Positions 40,001 through 52,000 of a stretch of DNA of 64,000 nt are shown piece after piece. This DNA comes from Tridacna crocea (Eukaryota > Mollusca > Bivalvia > Cardiida > Cardiidae): positions 46,392,672-46,456,671 of the forward strand of contig OX031063.1 of NCBI GenBank assembly GCA_943736015.1, written 5' to 3'. The translations under genes and the position numbers were made by a program. Each line of letters begins with the position of its first letter. Within the stretch, counting starts at the first letter, position 1. The notes below the pieces were generated by a model. That model was not told the origin of the DNA, did not search any database, and saw only the letters and a program-made list of their open reading frames with translations.

Positions 40001-43000
40001 AGAAAGAAAGGAATAGTTTGATCCTGTTTTCTAGTATACCTACTACACGCTAAGAGTTCTTGCCGAAACTGATCTTAAGAATTTGAAACTGCACCATGCT
40101 CTGGCAAAAGCGGGTCTGATGCATCTACGCCATGCATATCACGCGAATCAACACAAAATTAGGGATCTATACAGCCCATATCGTCATAGAAGTGGCTAAA
40201 TAATCCTGAGGTAGAATAGTCATTGAACATGCTAAAAATTCACAAACAAAAAAAAAAACCGAAAGGTCGACGCAGTTTATTTTCCACACTTCGTCGATTC
40301 TCCTTGTAGATGCATAAAACAACCTTTTACCTGAGAGCAACTTCTGTTTTTAAGTATATCTACGTTTATTTATATACCAGTAAATTTTATGGATCCAATA
40401 CAAGCGTTGAATCGAATTGAATAACACACACGACAGAAAAAAAATCTACACGCAGTGAAATACGGTCCCAAATATGGTATGAGGACGTAATATTAATCCG
40501 CCATTCACGAAGACATGAGTTACTACCATCCGCGCTGATTGAATTTATCTGCCGTCTTCAAATAAAATGTCAATAACTGCAAATCTTGTTCAAAGTTGTA
40601 GGTATATAATAAAAGAAATATTGTGTTGTAGTAACATTCATGGTGCTTGTGTTTACTTCTCTCAGCGTAAGAAAATTTTGACATCGCGCGACATCAAATT
40701 TTCTTATGCTCCACGAATTAATTACAAAAATCCGTATGTATTCCTTTATATCACGTAAATAGTAATTGCTGTTTGGTAGTTTCTTTATTGAATATGATTT
40801 AAATCATTCCGAATGACGAATATGTCATATGAATATGCTCATTGTTTTTAACATTAGTAACAAGGAATAATTTATGTTGTTTGTTTGTTACTTTTCTGTC
40901 CCGTTTTTTTTTTCCCTATTGCTTGGCAAACTGCCTAAATAATCAGGTAGCTAAACAGCGTGTCGTTGTCGTTTAATCCTTAGATTAAATCAAGGAACAA
41001 ACTCAAGAAAAACATTTAGAGATGTGTTTTTACACTGACGTTTCACACCCACTGACATTTTACTGCGTTTTAGAATTGACGTCGCTGACGTGACGTTCGT
41101 TAACAAAACGCATTGTGGAGGGTGCCTGTATTTAAACGTGCATATCTCCGAAACTATACATCATATCGATGAAAAATGACAAACACGTCAGACAGAAATG
41201 AATCCCCTTTAATAAAATGCAAAAAAACAAAAATCGAAAATTTTGGCCATAAGGCACCTTTTCCCAGATCCGCGCTCATATATATAATTTTAATCTATTC
41301 AATAGGTAAGTTTCAACATCAAGATTTTTAATAACTCTTTTGTTTTTGAAATAATTGGCAGTATTTTACCATCTGAGCTAAGTACTTCAACAAATAAAAT
41401 GCTGTCAGAAAACGAAACTGAGCTGATACTCACCCGGGTTCCCTTCGTGTTTTCTCCTTTGTGCTTTCCCCTATATTCAGGAGAAATAACATATGCAGTT
41501 AAATGCTGAAATACTTCCAGAATATACTCTACCCCCTGTTCAACCTCAGCTGCTGCAGTGCATATCTATTTTTGGCTCGCGCATACGTGTATGATTGTGA
41601 AAGTAGAATATGGATCCAGTTGAAGGTTGTTCCTTTTTAACCATCTGCAGAGAAGGTTTGAAACCTTAGACCTGCTGGAATATTGCACAATTTCAAGAAA
41701 AAATGATTTTTCATTTGACATCTTCTGGCGATTGTGATAATACAGTAATTTTGTGGACAAAATTCAGGTGGCCGCCACTGGTACTCTTCGAAACGTAAGT
41801 TCGTCCTATGACCGACCGGGTAATCCATATCATTCCGAGTTTCAGTTATAGTCTATTTCAGATTTCCATTTGTGAATTTAACAATATTGAACCCTAGTTT
41901 GTCCACGTAAATGTTGCACTGTCAACTTGAAGAGAAATATCTTGTAGGTTAGGAAAGGTTTCGAAAAATGGCCGCCACTGGTCGCGAGCCAGTATAGTAA
42001 ATAGTGAGCATTATATTCAATTACTAATGAATAAATTTGTTTGTTTGTTTGTTTGTTTGTTTGAATAGTGTTTTACGTCGATTTCAACGTTATTTCAGTC
42101 ATATCACGGCGACAGTTCACATATTCATGTTTCCTGGGTTTCACCAGTACTAGGCTAGGCTCTGAAGTGTCTTGCCCAAGGACACTCCTGTAAAAAAAAC
42201 CCAGTGGAGCTAGTGAGGCTCGAAACCGGGACCTCCAGATCACAAGTCCTGCACTTTACCACTGAGCCACACAGGACCCCCATGAATAAATTTATGCCAG
42301 CTTAAAGAAGAATTGGTATAAATACAGTATAGAAAATATGTGGTTTCAGCAGGACAGGGCGACACCTCAAACAGCAAAACATGTGTTGTCTTGGTTACAT
42401 GAAACTTTCGATGAAAATTTCATCTCTGAAAAGATTTTGCTTCCCCACTCCCAGACCTCGATCCGCTTGACTTTTTCCTTTGGGGATACCTTAAGGATAA
42501 GTTCTAGACACCTAAACCAGCCACTTTACAAGACTTGAAAAATGCCATCCATAGAGAAATCAAGAAAATAACACCGGAAATGAGTGAGTTCATGATTGAC
42601 AATTTCAAGAAGAGATTTGACGTCATTATTGCCCAAAAAGAACGTCACATTGAGCATATGATGTCAATCTATAGATTGAGATACAGACCATGATGAAAGT
42701 GCAAGTGTAATGCTTTACTATCAAACAAAACTTACAGGTCTCTAGATCATGTATATAGGGAATGAGTACAGCCATTCCAAACTGTACTTATACCATTAAC
42801 GCTGAAAACCATGACAGATATTATGAATCACCCTGTATGTTCCAGTATAATTGGAAACAGTTAAAAACAATTGAAATTATCTACAAGTTCTAAAACTTTC
42901 CTATAATAAAACCATCTTTCATCATTTCGTGTTTTACCCCGTTTTCTTACAACCATGACTTTTGTTTTATCCGTATTTAACTGTAAACCCCACCTCTTAC

Positions 43001-46000
43001 AACACTTTGCAAGCAGGTTTAAGGTAGTAGACCCGTAATACTAGTGCAGCATGGCATAAACATTCTTGATGGTTGACAAATACGGACTTATATAGATGTA
43101 ATACTTTTGCACATTTTTAACCGACCAAAAATTCCTAGGATGTCTATCTTGAAATTATTTGTTGATACGTTAGTTAGTTTCCAGAAAAGGGAGGTGATTA
43201 TTATCTCCGTTTGTAATGAGAATATAGTGGTTTTAGGGTTATAAATGATAAATGTAGGAAGGATAAAAAGGAAAAAGTGGCTCGGTGAAAGTAGTACAAT
43301 AATACTCATTTCTTATCATAGCAAATTGTGCAGGATAAATATAGTTATTGCAACACTTACCCATAACGCCTATAACTATCCTTCTGGTGCAGTTTTTTGC
43401 AGTAGTATGCTTATTTGATTTTACCTAGAAGATTCAGAGGAGCACAACCTTCTGTATTATTATTACTATGATTTTTATCTGTGCTGCGACGTAACAAATA
43501 TTTGAACCGAACCTCTGGTGCGCCTTAATGTGGATAATATCACCTACCATACTAGCCTGTCGTTGGAAAATCACTCCGAATTACTGTAAATGATGCAATA
43601 TTAAAATACACAGATTGGCATAAAACAATCTAGTGTATGGCTTCTTCAGAGGCATACTGACACCCTTATAGCCAAATATTAACTGTAGGTTTCATGGTTA
43701 AGTATTACAGTAAATTAAAGTGATCATTACGTCCAGACAAAGTGTTGATTGGTTAATTAAACCAATATGCTTTAGTTGTGCGCTACCTTGAGACACAATA
43801 ATTTTGTTTTCTTTTCTTTTTTTTTCTATTCCTGTACAAAATGACAAATGTGACTGAATTATTATTGACCGATCAAACTGGAGCCCCTTAATTAGCATTG
43901 TGACACCATAGCCTTTTGCCTATTATTTACTGCGGTTATAAGGGAAAATAAAGACAATAAGCTTCACCAGACACAAGATTCTTTTGTTTTCTATCTCTAT
44001 AGAAAAATAATACATTTAAAGTATTCATTTACCAACCACACTATGTCCCATTCCTTGGGATTGTGACACCTACCGCTGCAGCCCATTATTGAAAGTGGAA
44101 ATAAAAGATGATAAAAACATAAGCTATAGCGGAACACTACCACCAGATACAGTGTTTTATTTTATTTTGTTTTTCTATCTCTATAGGAAGAAATACACAT
44201 TAAACGTAATCAATGACCAACCCTCACTGGCCATCTCTTTGGGATTGTAACATCTACCCCTGCAGCCCATTATTTATAGCCGAAATCAAGGATGTTAAAA
44301 ACATTAAGCTAGTGGGGAAGTATCACCAGGCACAAGTATTTACGTTTTTGTATTCTTTAGGAAAAAATAAATATATGTATAAGGTAATCTTTGATCAGCC
44401 CCTCGTGGGATTGCATCACCTTACCATATAGCCCATTATTTACACTGGATATCAGGTAAAATATAAACAACAACCTTCGGCGAAGCAGTACCACTAAATA
44501 TAGGAATGTCTTTGTTTTTCAGTCCTTGAGGAAAAATTACAAATATCGCATAATCATTGACTAACCCATGTTGGCACATTCGTTGGTATTCTAACACCTG
44601 CCTATCAGTTATAAATACATGTATAACAATAGGCTTCATAGGCAGTACCAGAAGACACGGGAATTTTTCTTTATTTCTTTTTTTCAATCCCTATGCCCAA
44701 ATTACAAATATAACATAAGTGTTGACAGGCCCATCTGGACCCCCTTTATTGGGAATGTGACACCTAAGCCTAAAGCCCATTTTTCACAGTGGTTATGAGG
44801 TTAAATAAAAACAATAAGATTCAGTGGGACAGTGCCACAAGACATAAGAATTTTGTTTTGTTTTTCTATCATGACAGGAAAATTGACATATTGAATGTAA
44901 TCGCTGACCAACCTCCCTGGTATACATATACATGTATATACATGTACATATATCATAATGAGATTATACATTTAGCCCCTTTTAACCATGACATAGCATT
45001 TCATTAAATGAAAACAAAATATGCAAATATACATCAAGCCACCTTTTTCCATGATACGTCATTTAAGAAATAATCTTCTTTCTATCGTGGTATATCGTTC
45101 AATAAACCACAGTTGTGAGTTATGAGGCACAATAAATAATCCACGAGGGCGATAGCCCGAGTGGGTTATTCATTGCGCCTCATAACTTACATGGTTTATT
45201 GAACGATATACCACGATAGAAAGAAGATTATTTCGATTCTAACATGGCCAATTCTTAATGAAAGAAAAACAAGTTCAAACTAAGAGTAAAAACGCGGATG
45301 AAGATTATGTTCCATTGAATAACTCACTCATTGAATGACGTCACTCTACATGGATTGTCGCAGATTTTACCACGTTTTCCTTGCACTGTGTTTATAGAGC
45401 CAAAGGCGCGTGTCATGTTAGAATATATATTAAAGAAAATTGTATCAACGAACTATCCTAAGGAGACATGCATGAAGTTTCATAAATGTTCGTTAAGGAC
45501 TTTAAAAGGTATCTGTCCAAGCGAACGGATTGGCCAACTGGCAGTTATTGGTCCATATTGAAAGTATACAATTTAGCCCTCTTTTATCAGGACATGGTAT
45601 TACATGAAATAGTTTAGTTTAAACATATTTTATTGCCAATTGTATACATAGTTTTCTATATAACAAAGACAGTAATCATCCAAATAAGGCAAAAGGGTCT
45701 GGCCACAAGTTCTCACAACTTAGCTTCAGCCACTCCCTTTTATTTAACATACACAGAATAAGGTCTTCAATAATACCAGAAATATTAAAAAAAAATATAC
45801 AATAAATAAATTTCGGGTTAATATGCAGAGAAGACAGTGTCTTTCCGGTCATGTACGGAAACAACATGCATACAAATGAAAATTTGTTAAAGAAATAAGT
45901 CAATCAAAAGGAAAAAAAAAGAAAGTAAATAAGGATAATAAAAAACTGGTGAAAGATATTTCATGAAATAAAAACAAATAACTATTGCCTGTGGCTTGTG

Positions 46001-49000
46001 ATAAATAATATAAACATGAAGTTTTATAACATTTTGTCCTGCAGTTAAAGATATTGTCCACGATGGAAAAATATACCTACTGCCCTTTCTCCATGACTCA
46101 AAATTTAATCCAAAAAGCTAAATTATTTCCGGACTATCATAAGGAACACACGTGTGAAGTTTCATCAATTTTCGTCAAGGGTTTTGAATTAAAGAGATAC
46201 TGATCCATAATGGAAATATACATGAAGATCCCTTTTTCTATAACACTATATTATATCAAAAAAGCAAAAATTATTCAAATAAATGTTGGCGGACATTATG
46301 ATGAACACGAGTGTGAATTTGTATTGGTTTTTTTCTCGGATTTTAGAAGATGTCTGTCCTGGAATACGGACGAAGAGACGGTCATTGGTCCATGACGAAA
46401 ATATCGGTTGTCAAGCCCGACAAACAAACCAGAAAATGGCGTCAAATACAAAGAAAAAGAGCATTTCTTTCAGTTTTATTCTAGTCGATATTTCGCTATC
46501 GGTTGATTACTCCAACGTTTTCCTTTTCTTATCAATTCGAATGATATGGGCCACACAGACAGAAAAAAAAAACTTGTACAACTAGAGCTGTCACTGAATG
46601 TTACTTTATACCCCACTCAGCGCTTTGACAGAAACAGGCGATTACTAGTACTTTGTACACAGACGGACAAATACGGACACACACACGGACAGACAGGCTG
46701 ATTCCAGTATATCCCCGAAAATATTCGTTTTGCAGGGTATAAAAAGTAATATAATATTTATAAGAGATCGAGGAGTAAAAATAATGCATGTTTGTTATTT
46801 TATGTTCGGTCACAGCGTTTCCAATAAAAATACATCGTGAGTAACTTACTTTCGGCAATATGTATAATATATTTTTAAGACATTTCGTCGGTGTAAAACT
46901 CAATTTGTTAACAATGTAGGATAAGGATTTACAATTTAACGTTTTACCTCACAGTCGTGTCCTGTATCGACCTTGACGGAGAATTTTGAAAACATTTTCC
47001 TCGTTTCTAGGCTGTTTTTCCACCTTCATAAATACAAAATCTCATTACCGAAGCAACTCTGAATTAGTCGGCAGCAACGTTTTCAAAATGCGCGAATCTA
47101 TTAAAGTTTTGTTGTCTGGCAAAGAGTTAATCAACAGTTCTAATACCTGTTTGAGTCTGAGAGGTGCAACAGTATTATGATTGTATTAGAAATGCTTAGA
47201 TTTAAGAGCCTTTGCACATCCGAAATGTGGCACATGACATAACTGTTCCAGTTTGGCATAAATTTAAACCGGTGGTGCGTGAAGAATATGCTGAGTATGT
47301 AGATATAGATCAGATTGCGAATAAAATGCAGCCTGGTCTTGTCTTGGATTTAAACGATCTGCTACATACATTATTATACGGAGCCCGGTAGGTGTCATGC
47401 TATACACATTTTCATTTCGAAGTAACGAAATACTAAATCGTTAAAAATTAAATACTATTTAGTTTAAAAATATTTCTTTTACATCGATTAAGAAACAAGT
47501 TCTTACAACTTATACTAATCTCGCTCGATTCTGTATCGAAAAAACAAAATGCTAAATCGTTAAAACGAAATACTATTTCGAGAAAATGAAATACTAAATT
47601 GTTAAAACGAAATGCTATTTCGATAAAACGAAATGCTACTTCGAGAAAACGAAATAGGTTTGTTCGGAACACTTGGTTGTCGTTGTCTGTGCATGTCATA
47701 TTCTTCGAAGATTCGACTGTCTTATATGACGCATCACTACTAGCCCCGAAAGCGGGCTGACTGTAAATATTACGCTCTATAAAGTAGCAATGTTGAAATT
47801 AGCCTTTACGTATCAGTACGTTTGAGGAGAAATGAGACCTGCTTTAGCAGATTTCTCTAAACTGGTGATCATAGTTGAGTGAATTGCACGAGGTAGCGTT
47901 TTATTGGGTAAACCTTTTTTTTTTTTGTTTTAAATTCAAAGTAACGGTTGTCGCGTAGGAAAGTGGTTCGGTTCTGTACCCAGGATGCCCATATCAGATA
48001 GATGAGTATTTATAGAATGTCATCTAGCGGGAGATAATGGACTTTCCTGCCGTTGTCTGCGCATGTCATATTCTTCGAAGATTCGACTGTCTTATATGAC
48101 GCATCACTACTAGCCCCGAAAGCGGGCTGACTGTACATAATATTACGCTCTATAAAGTAGCAATGTTGAAAATAGCTTAAAATTACGTATCAGTACGTTT
48201 GAGGAGAAATGAGACTTGCTTTAGCAACAGGTTTCTCTAACCTGGTGATCATAGTTGAGTGAATTGCACGAGGTAGCGTTTTATTGGGTAAACATCTTTT
48301 TTTTGTTTTAAATTCAAAGTAACGGTTGTCGCGTAGGAAAGTGGTTCGGCTCTGTACCCAGGATGCCCATATCAGATAGATGAGTATTTATAGAATGCCA
48401 TCTAGCGGGAGATAATGACTTGGTTGTCATTGTCCGCCATGGCCATGTGAGATGAGTGGCTCCGGGATTTGTCGTTCCAAAACCAGTTCGTCCCTGGGCT
48501 TGTTCGTCCTCGGGCTTATTCACCTGGGCTTGTTCACCAGAATTTGTTCGTCCCACTCTTCCCTATCGATCGTGTTTGAATTTAAAGTGCATTGTGCCTT
48601 CTTAAATGAGTTGTTATTTACATATAAAACTATTTTAGATAAAACTTTCTCTAGGTCTTTGCTTTAACAACCCCAGGCCCGTAGGAACAGGCCCGTAGGG
48701 GTCAGCCCCCCTCCCAAAACATTTTGTTAAAAAGCAAATTTAAAATGTTACCTTGAGTTTGTTAAAATCTTGCATTTACATAGTGTGCAATTAAATTTTA
48801 ATGTATGTTGATTAAACGTCCTGTTCTAGCCGATCTGCTTTTAAAGCTCAACTGAGCACAACATGCTCAAGGAGAGCTTTTAGGATCACCCTGTGTCTGT
48901 TGTGCGTCGTCCGTCGTCCGTCGTCAGCAATTCTTTAAACATCTTTTCCTCCTAAACCGCTGGGCCAATTTGGACAAAACTTGGCTGGAATGTTCCTTGG

Positions 49001-52000
49001 GAGGTCCATTTTAAAACCTGTTCACAGCATCAAAACCTGTGGTTGCCATGGCAACCAAATGGAATTTTCTAAGAAATATTCCTTCGGCGACCCTTTTCAA
49101 AAACTTTTTGCGAAATTTTGACCCGTCATAAAACATGGCCGCGGTGAGGACGGCTGTTCACATTCTTTAAAAATCTTTTCCTCAGAATTTGGAATAATTC
49201 CACGGTAATGTTCCTTGGATGACGCTTTGGAAAAAGTGTTTGTGAAATTTTGATCTCTCGAAAAACATGGCCGTGGTGGTGGTGCTGATGGTGGGTGCTC
49301 TCTGCATTTTGCTCTGTCAACGATTCTTTGAGTTGTCCTTCTAAACTGCAGGGCCAATTTGGACCAAACTTGGTTGTAATGTTCCTTGGGAGATCCTCTT
49401 TAAATCTTGTTCACAGATTTTGATTCTATCAAAAACTCTCGTTGCCATTGCAAGGAAATGGAATTGTTTATGAAATTCTTTAAAAATCTTCTCTGAAACC
49501 GCTTATCAGATTTTGAAATATTCTCACAGAAATGTTCCCTTGGGTGACCCTCTTGAAAAAATGTTTGGGAAATTTTGATCCGCTAAAAAACATGGCTATG
49601 GTGGTGATGGTTTGGGGGCTCTTTGCATTCTTTAAAAATCTTCTTCTTTGAAACTGCTGGTCAGATTCTGAAATCATTTCACAGAAATGTACCATGGGTG
49701 ACCCTTTTCAATAATTGTTTACAATTTTTTTTTTCCATCGATAAACATGGTCTTGGGAGGGGGCGGCTCTGTGCACTGTATGGACTTACAGAAATTCTAT
49801 GAAATTCTCTTTCTCTTAAACCATTTATCAGATGGTGTTCCTTAGATGCCCCTTTTGAAAAGAATGTTAGCGAAATTCTGATTTGTCAAGAAACAATGCT
49901 GTAATGGTCGGGGAGGGGGTGCTACTTGCATTATACAGACATGTAAAAGTATTTGGAAATTCTTCTTCTATGAAACCACACTGGTCAGATTTTGAAATAA
50001 TTTCACAGAAATAAACCTTTGGTGCTAGATAATGCCCGTTGTTTGAATTACAATTTTAACTTACTATTCAGTACCCAACAGTCATTTATTGCCACTCGCA
50101 TGCAGTACCCTTGTTCTTTTATTGAAGTTATTGAAGAAACAGTTTTGGAAAAAGAAAAACAACAACAACAACAAACTGGCTATGATCTCAAATATAAAGG
50201 TGAGCGATCCAGGACCATCTTGGTCCTCTTGTTTCTAAGTATCGCAAACAAGGTCTTCTTTGTCTTGTATTAAATAAACCTCTCTTCATTCAATCTATTT
50301 TTTAGCTCACCTGAGCACAACATGCTCAAGGGGAGCTTTTAGATCACCCTGTGTCCGTCGTGCGTCGTCAATCGTCGACAATATCTTTAAACATCTTCTC
50401 CTCCTAAACTGCTGAGCCGATATGGACCAAACTTGGCTGGAATGTTCCTTGGGAGGTCTTCTGAAACCGCTGGTGAGATTTTGAAGTAATTTCACAGAAA
50501 TGCTCCTTGGGTTACCCTTTTCAAAAAAAGTTTGTGAAGTTTTGATCCGTTGCAAAACATGGCTATGGTGAGGGGGAAGGGCTCTTTGCATTCTTTGAAT
50601 AAATGTGTACAGTTCCACTTTTTACGAACCGATGAAACAAATATACCCCCTCCTTAAAAAGAAAGTTACCCCCGTCCCCGAAAAAACGTTACTCCCCCCT
50701 CACCCACTCTAAAAAATGCTTCCTACGGGCCTGGAACTACCTTTCTTCTTCAAGACACACTGGCACGTTTATTACATTTTGTTTACAAAATAGCATTTAC
50801 CATGGGTTCGTTTTAACATGTTTTTCGTAAGAAATAGTATGATAAGGAATAGTGTTTGTTTGTTACACCGTGTTGCTCAAAGCCTTTTTCGGCAATATTG
50901 CATGCAATTATATCGCGGTAGCCAGTGCTAAACAGCCTCTTTCTACGGCTAATCGTCCTACAATACCCTATAAATTGAAAATTCATATCCATATCCATAA
51001 ACATGTTTTCTGTACTTTGATTTCATCTCTAAGCGTAATGATGGGGAAAACTATTTATGCACAGATTTGTATCTTATTTTGAGTAAAATGATCGGGTATT
51101 AGAGATGTACAAGCCGACACCGAATCAGGAATATGAGCACGGAATACGGAATATCAGAGCGGGGGGGGGGGGTCATCTCAGAAGCTAGGAGATTATCGAT
51201 AAATAAAGTCCGCTAATTACTCTATCCGTGTCTACCGTTCTTCTGTCTTACCTGTATGGTTTTACTCGCCCAAGGTTTCAGTCCGATCATTTTTCCCATC
51301 TTTACATTTGGACGTAAATTTGTCAAAAAATGACACTGTATTACTGACAGAGTAAAGTCCGAATGTAAAAGAGAAAACAAAAATGATCGGGCTGGAACAC
51401 AGGGTAGGTTTTTTTTACAATTAAATCTTTACTAAATTGCCATTTTTTTTTACCAGACCAAATGAAGGCAATTGCAGACGACTAATTGAATGTAGCTTAA
51501 GTGGAGGTTTCTGTCTTTGATTAGGTACATGTAGAAAACATTGTGGGAAAAGGTGAAAATGTTTGTCACTAGCAATGTTTTCAAAAGCCATTCATGATCT
51601 ATGCCTTCGAGCATCCGAGGGATAAGTATCGACCAATACGTATTTTATTTTTTTGGACTGTACAGCGTAACCTGAGTTGAAACTTTAAGCCTGTCGTAGG
51701 TTTTCCGAATGCTAAAATGCCGTCTAATCATTGTAAAACCATTGGCACGTATCTCATTGCTCAGGCGTCGACGACTCGTGTAATGGATAAATAAGATTTT
51801 ATATCGTTAAATTTCGCATAAATTGAAAAAGAATAGTTTAGGAGACTTTCGTCAATTTTCCCTCTGGCTTTTGATTTACTTCTTTGCATTTAATATTGGT
51901 ATAAATAAAGAGTGATTTACGATTGCTCCAAAATGTGGCCATGTTCATGCTGAAAGCCGTTTTCCTGGCATATGTGTGACAAGAGTATGCATGCTCCTCA

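Larger units (their letters stand above)
36761..41287. mobile_element. Element Y: 4.5-kb DNA transposon inside X
   Basis: Inverted ends of about 36 bp (36761-36796; 41250-41287) read ATATATATGAGCGCGGATCT, then GGxAAAAGGTGCCTTA, with one mismatch. Exact borders are blurred by TA-rich sequence. It carries a decayed multi-exon gene at 37087-38800 and a SINE. It sits within X, which sits within M, so Y is the youngest of the three. Confidence 0.75.
33690..41992. mobile_element. Element X: DNA transposon with CTGGCTCGCGACC ends, inside M
   Basis: Perfect 23-bp inverted ends (33690-33712 and 41970-41992) flanked by TA at 33688-33689 and 41993-41994. A second CCAGTGGCGGCC motif lies inside each end (33718-33732; 41768-41785). 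Without element Y it is about 3.8 kb. No transposase was recognised in it. TA duplication suggests Tc1/mariner-type mobilisation. Confidence 0.75.
33276..42835. mobile_element. Tc1/mariner-like element M with nested insertions
   Basis: Perfect 26-bp inverted ends (33276-33301 and 42810-42835, starting CAGGGTGATTCATAATATC), each flanked by TA (33274-33275, 42836-42837), the target duplication of Tc1/mariner elements. Transposase remnants of matching orientation lie just inside both ends. Removing element X (33690-41992) and the SINE leaves roughly 1 kb, close to the usual 1.2-1.3 kb. The whole 9.56 kb lies in intron 1 of the IFI44-like gene. Confidence 0.85.

Noticed and set aside
47448..47699. 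Repeat protein rich in FRF/FRFNDLAF
   Set aside because: Translation of a minisatellite, not a gene.
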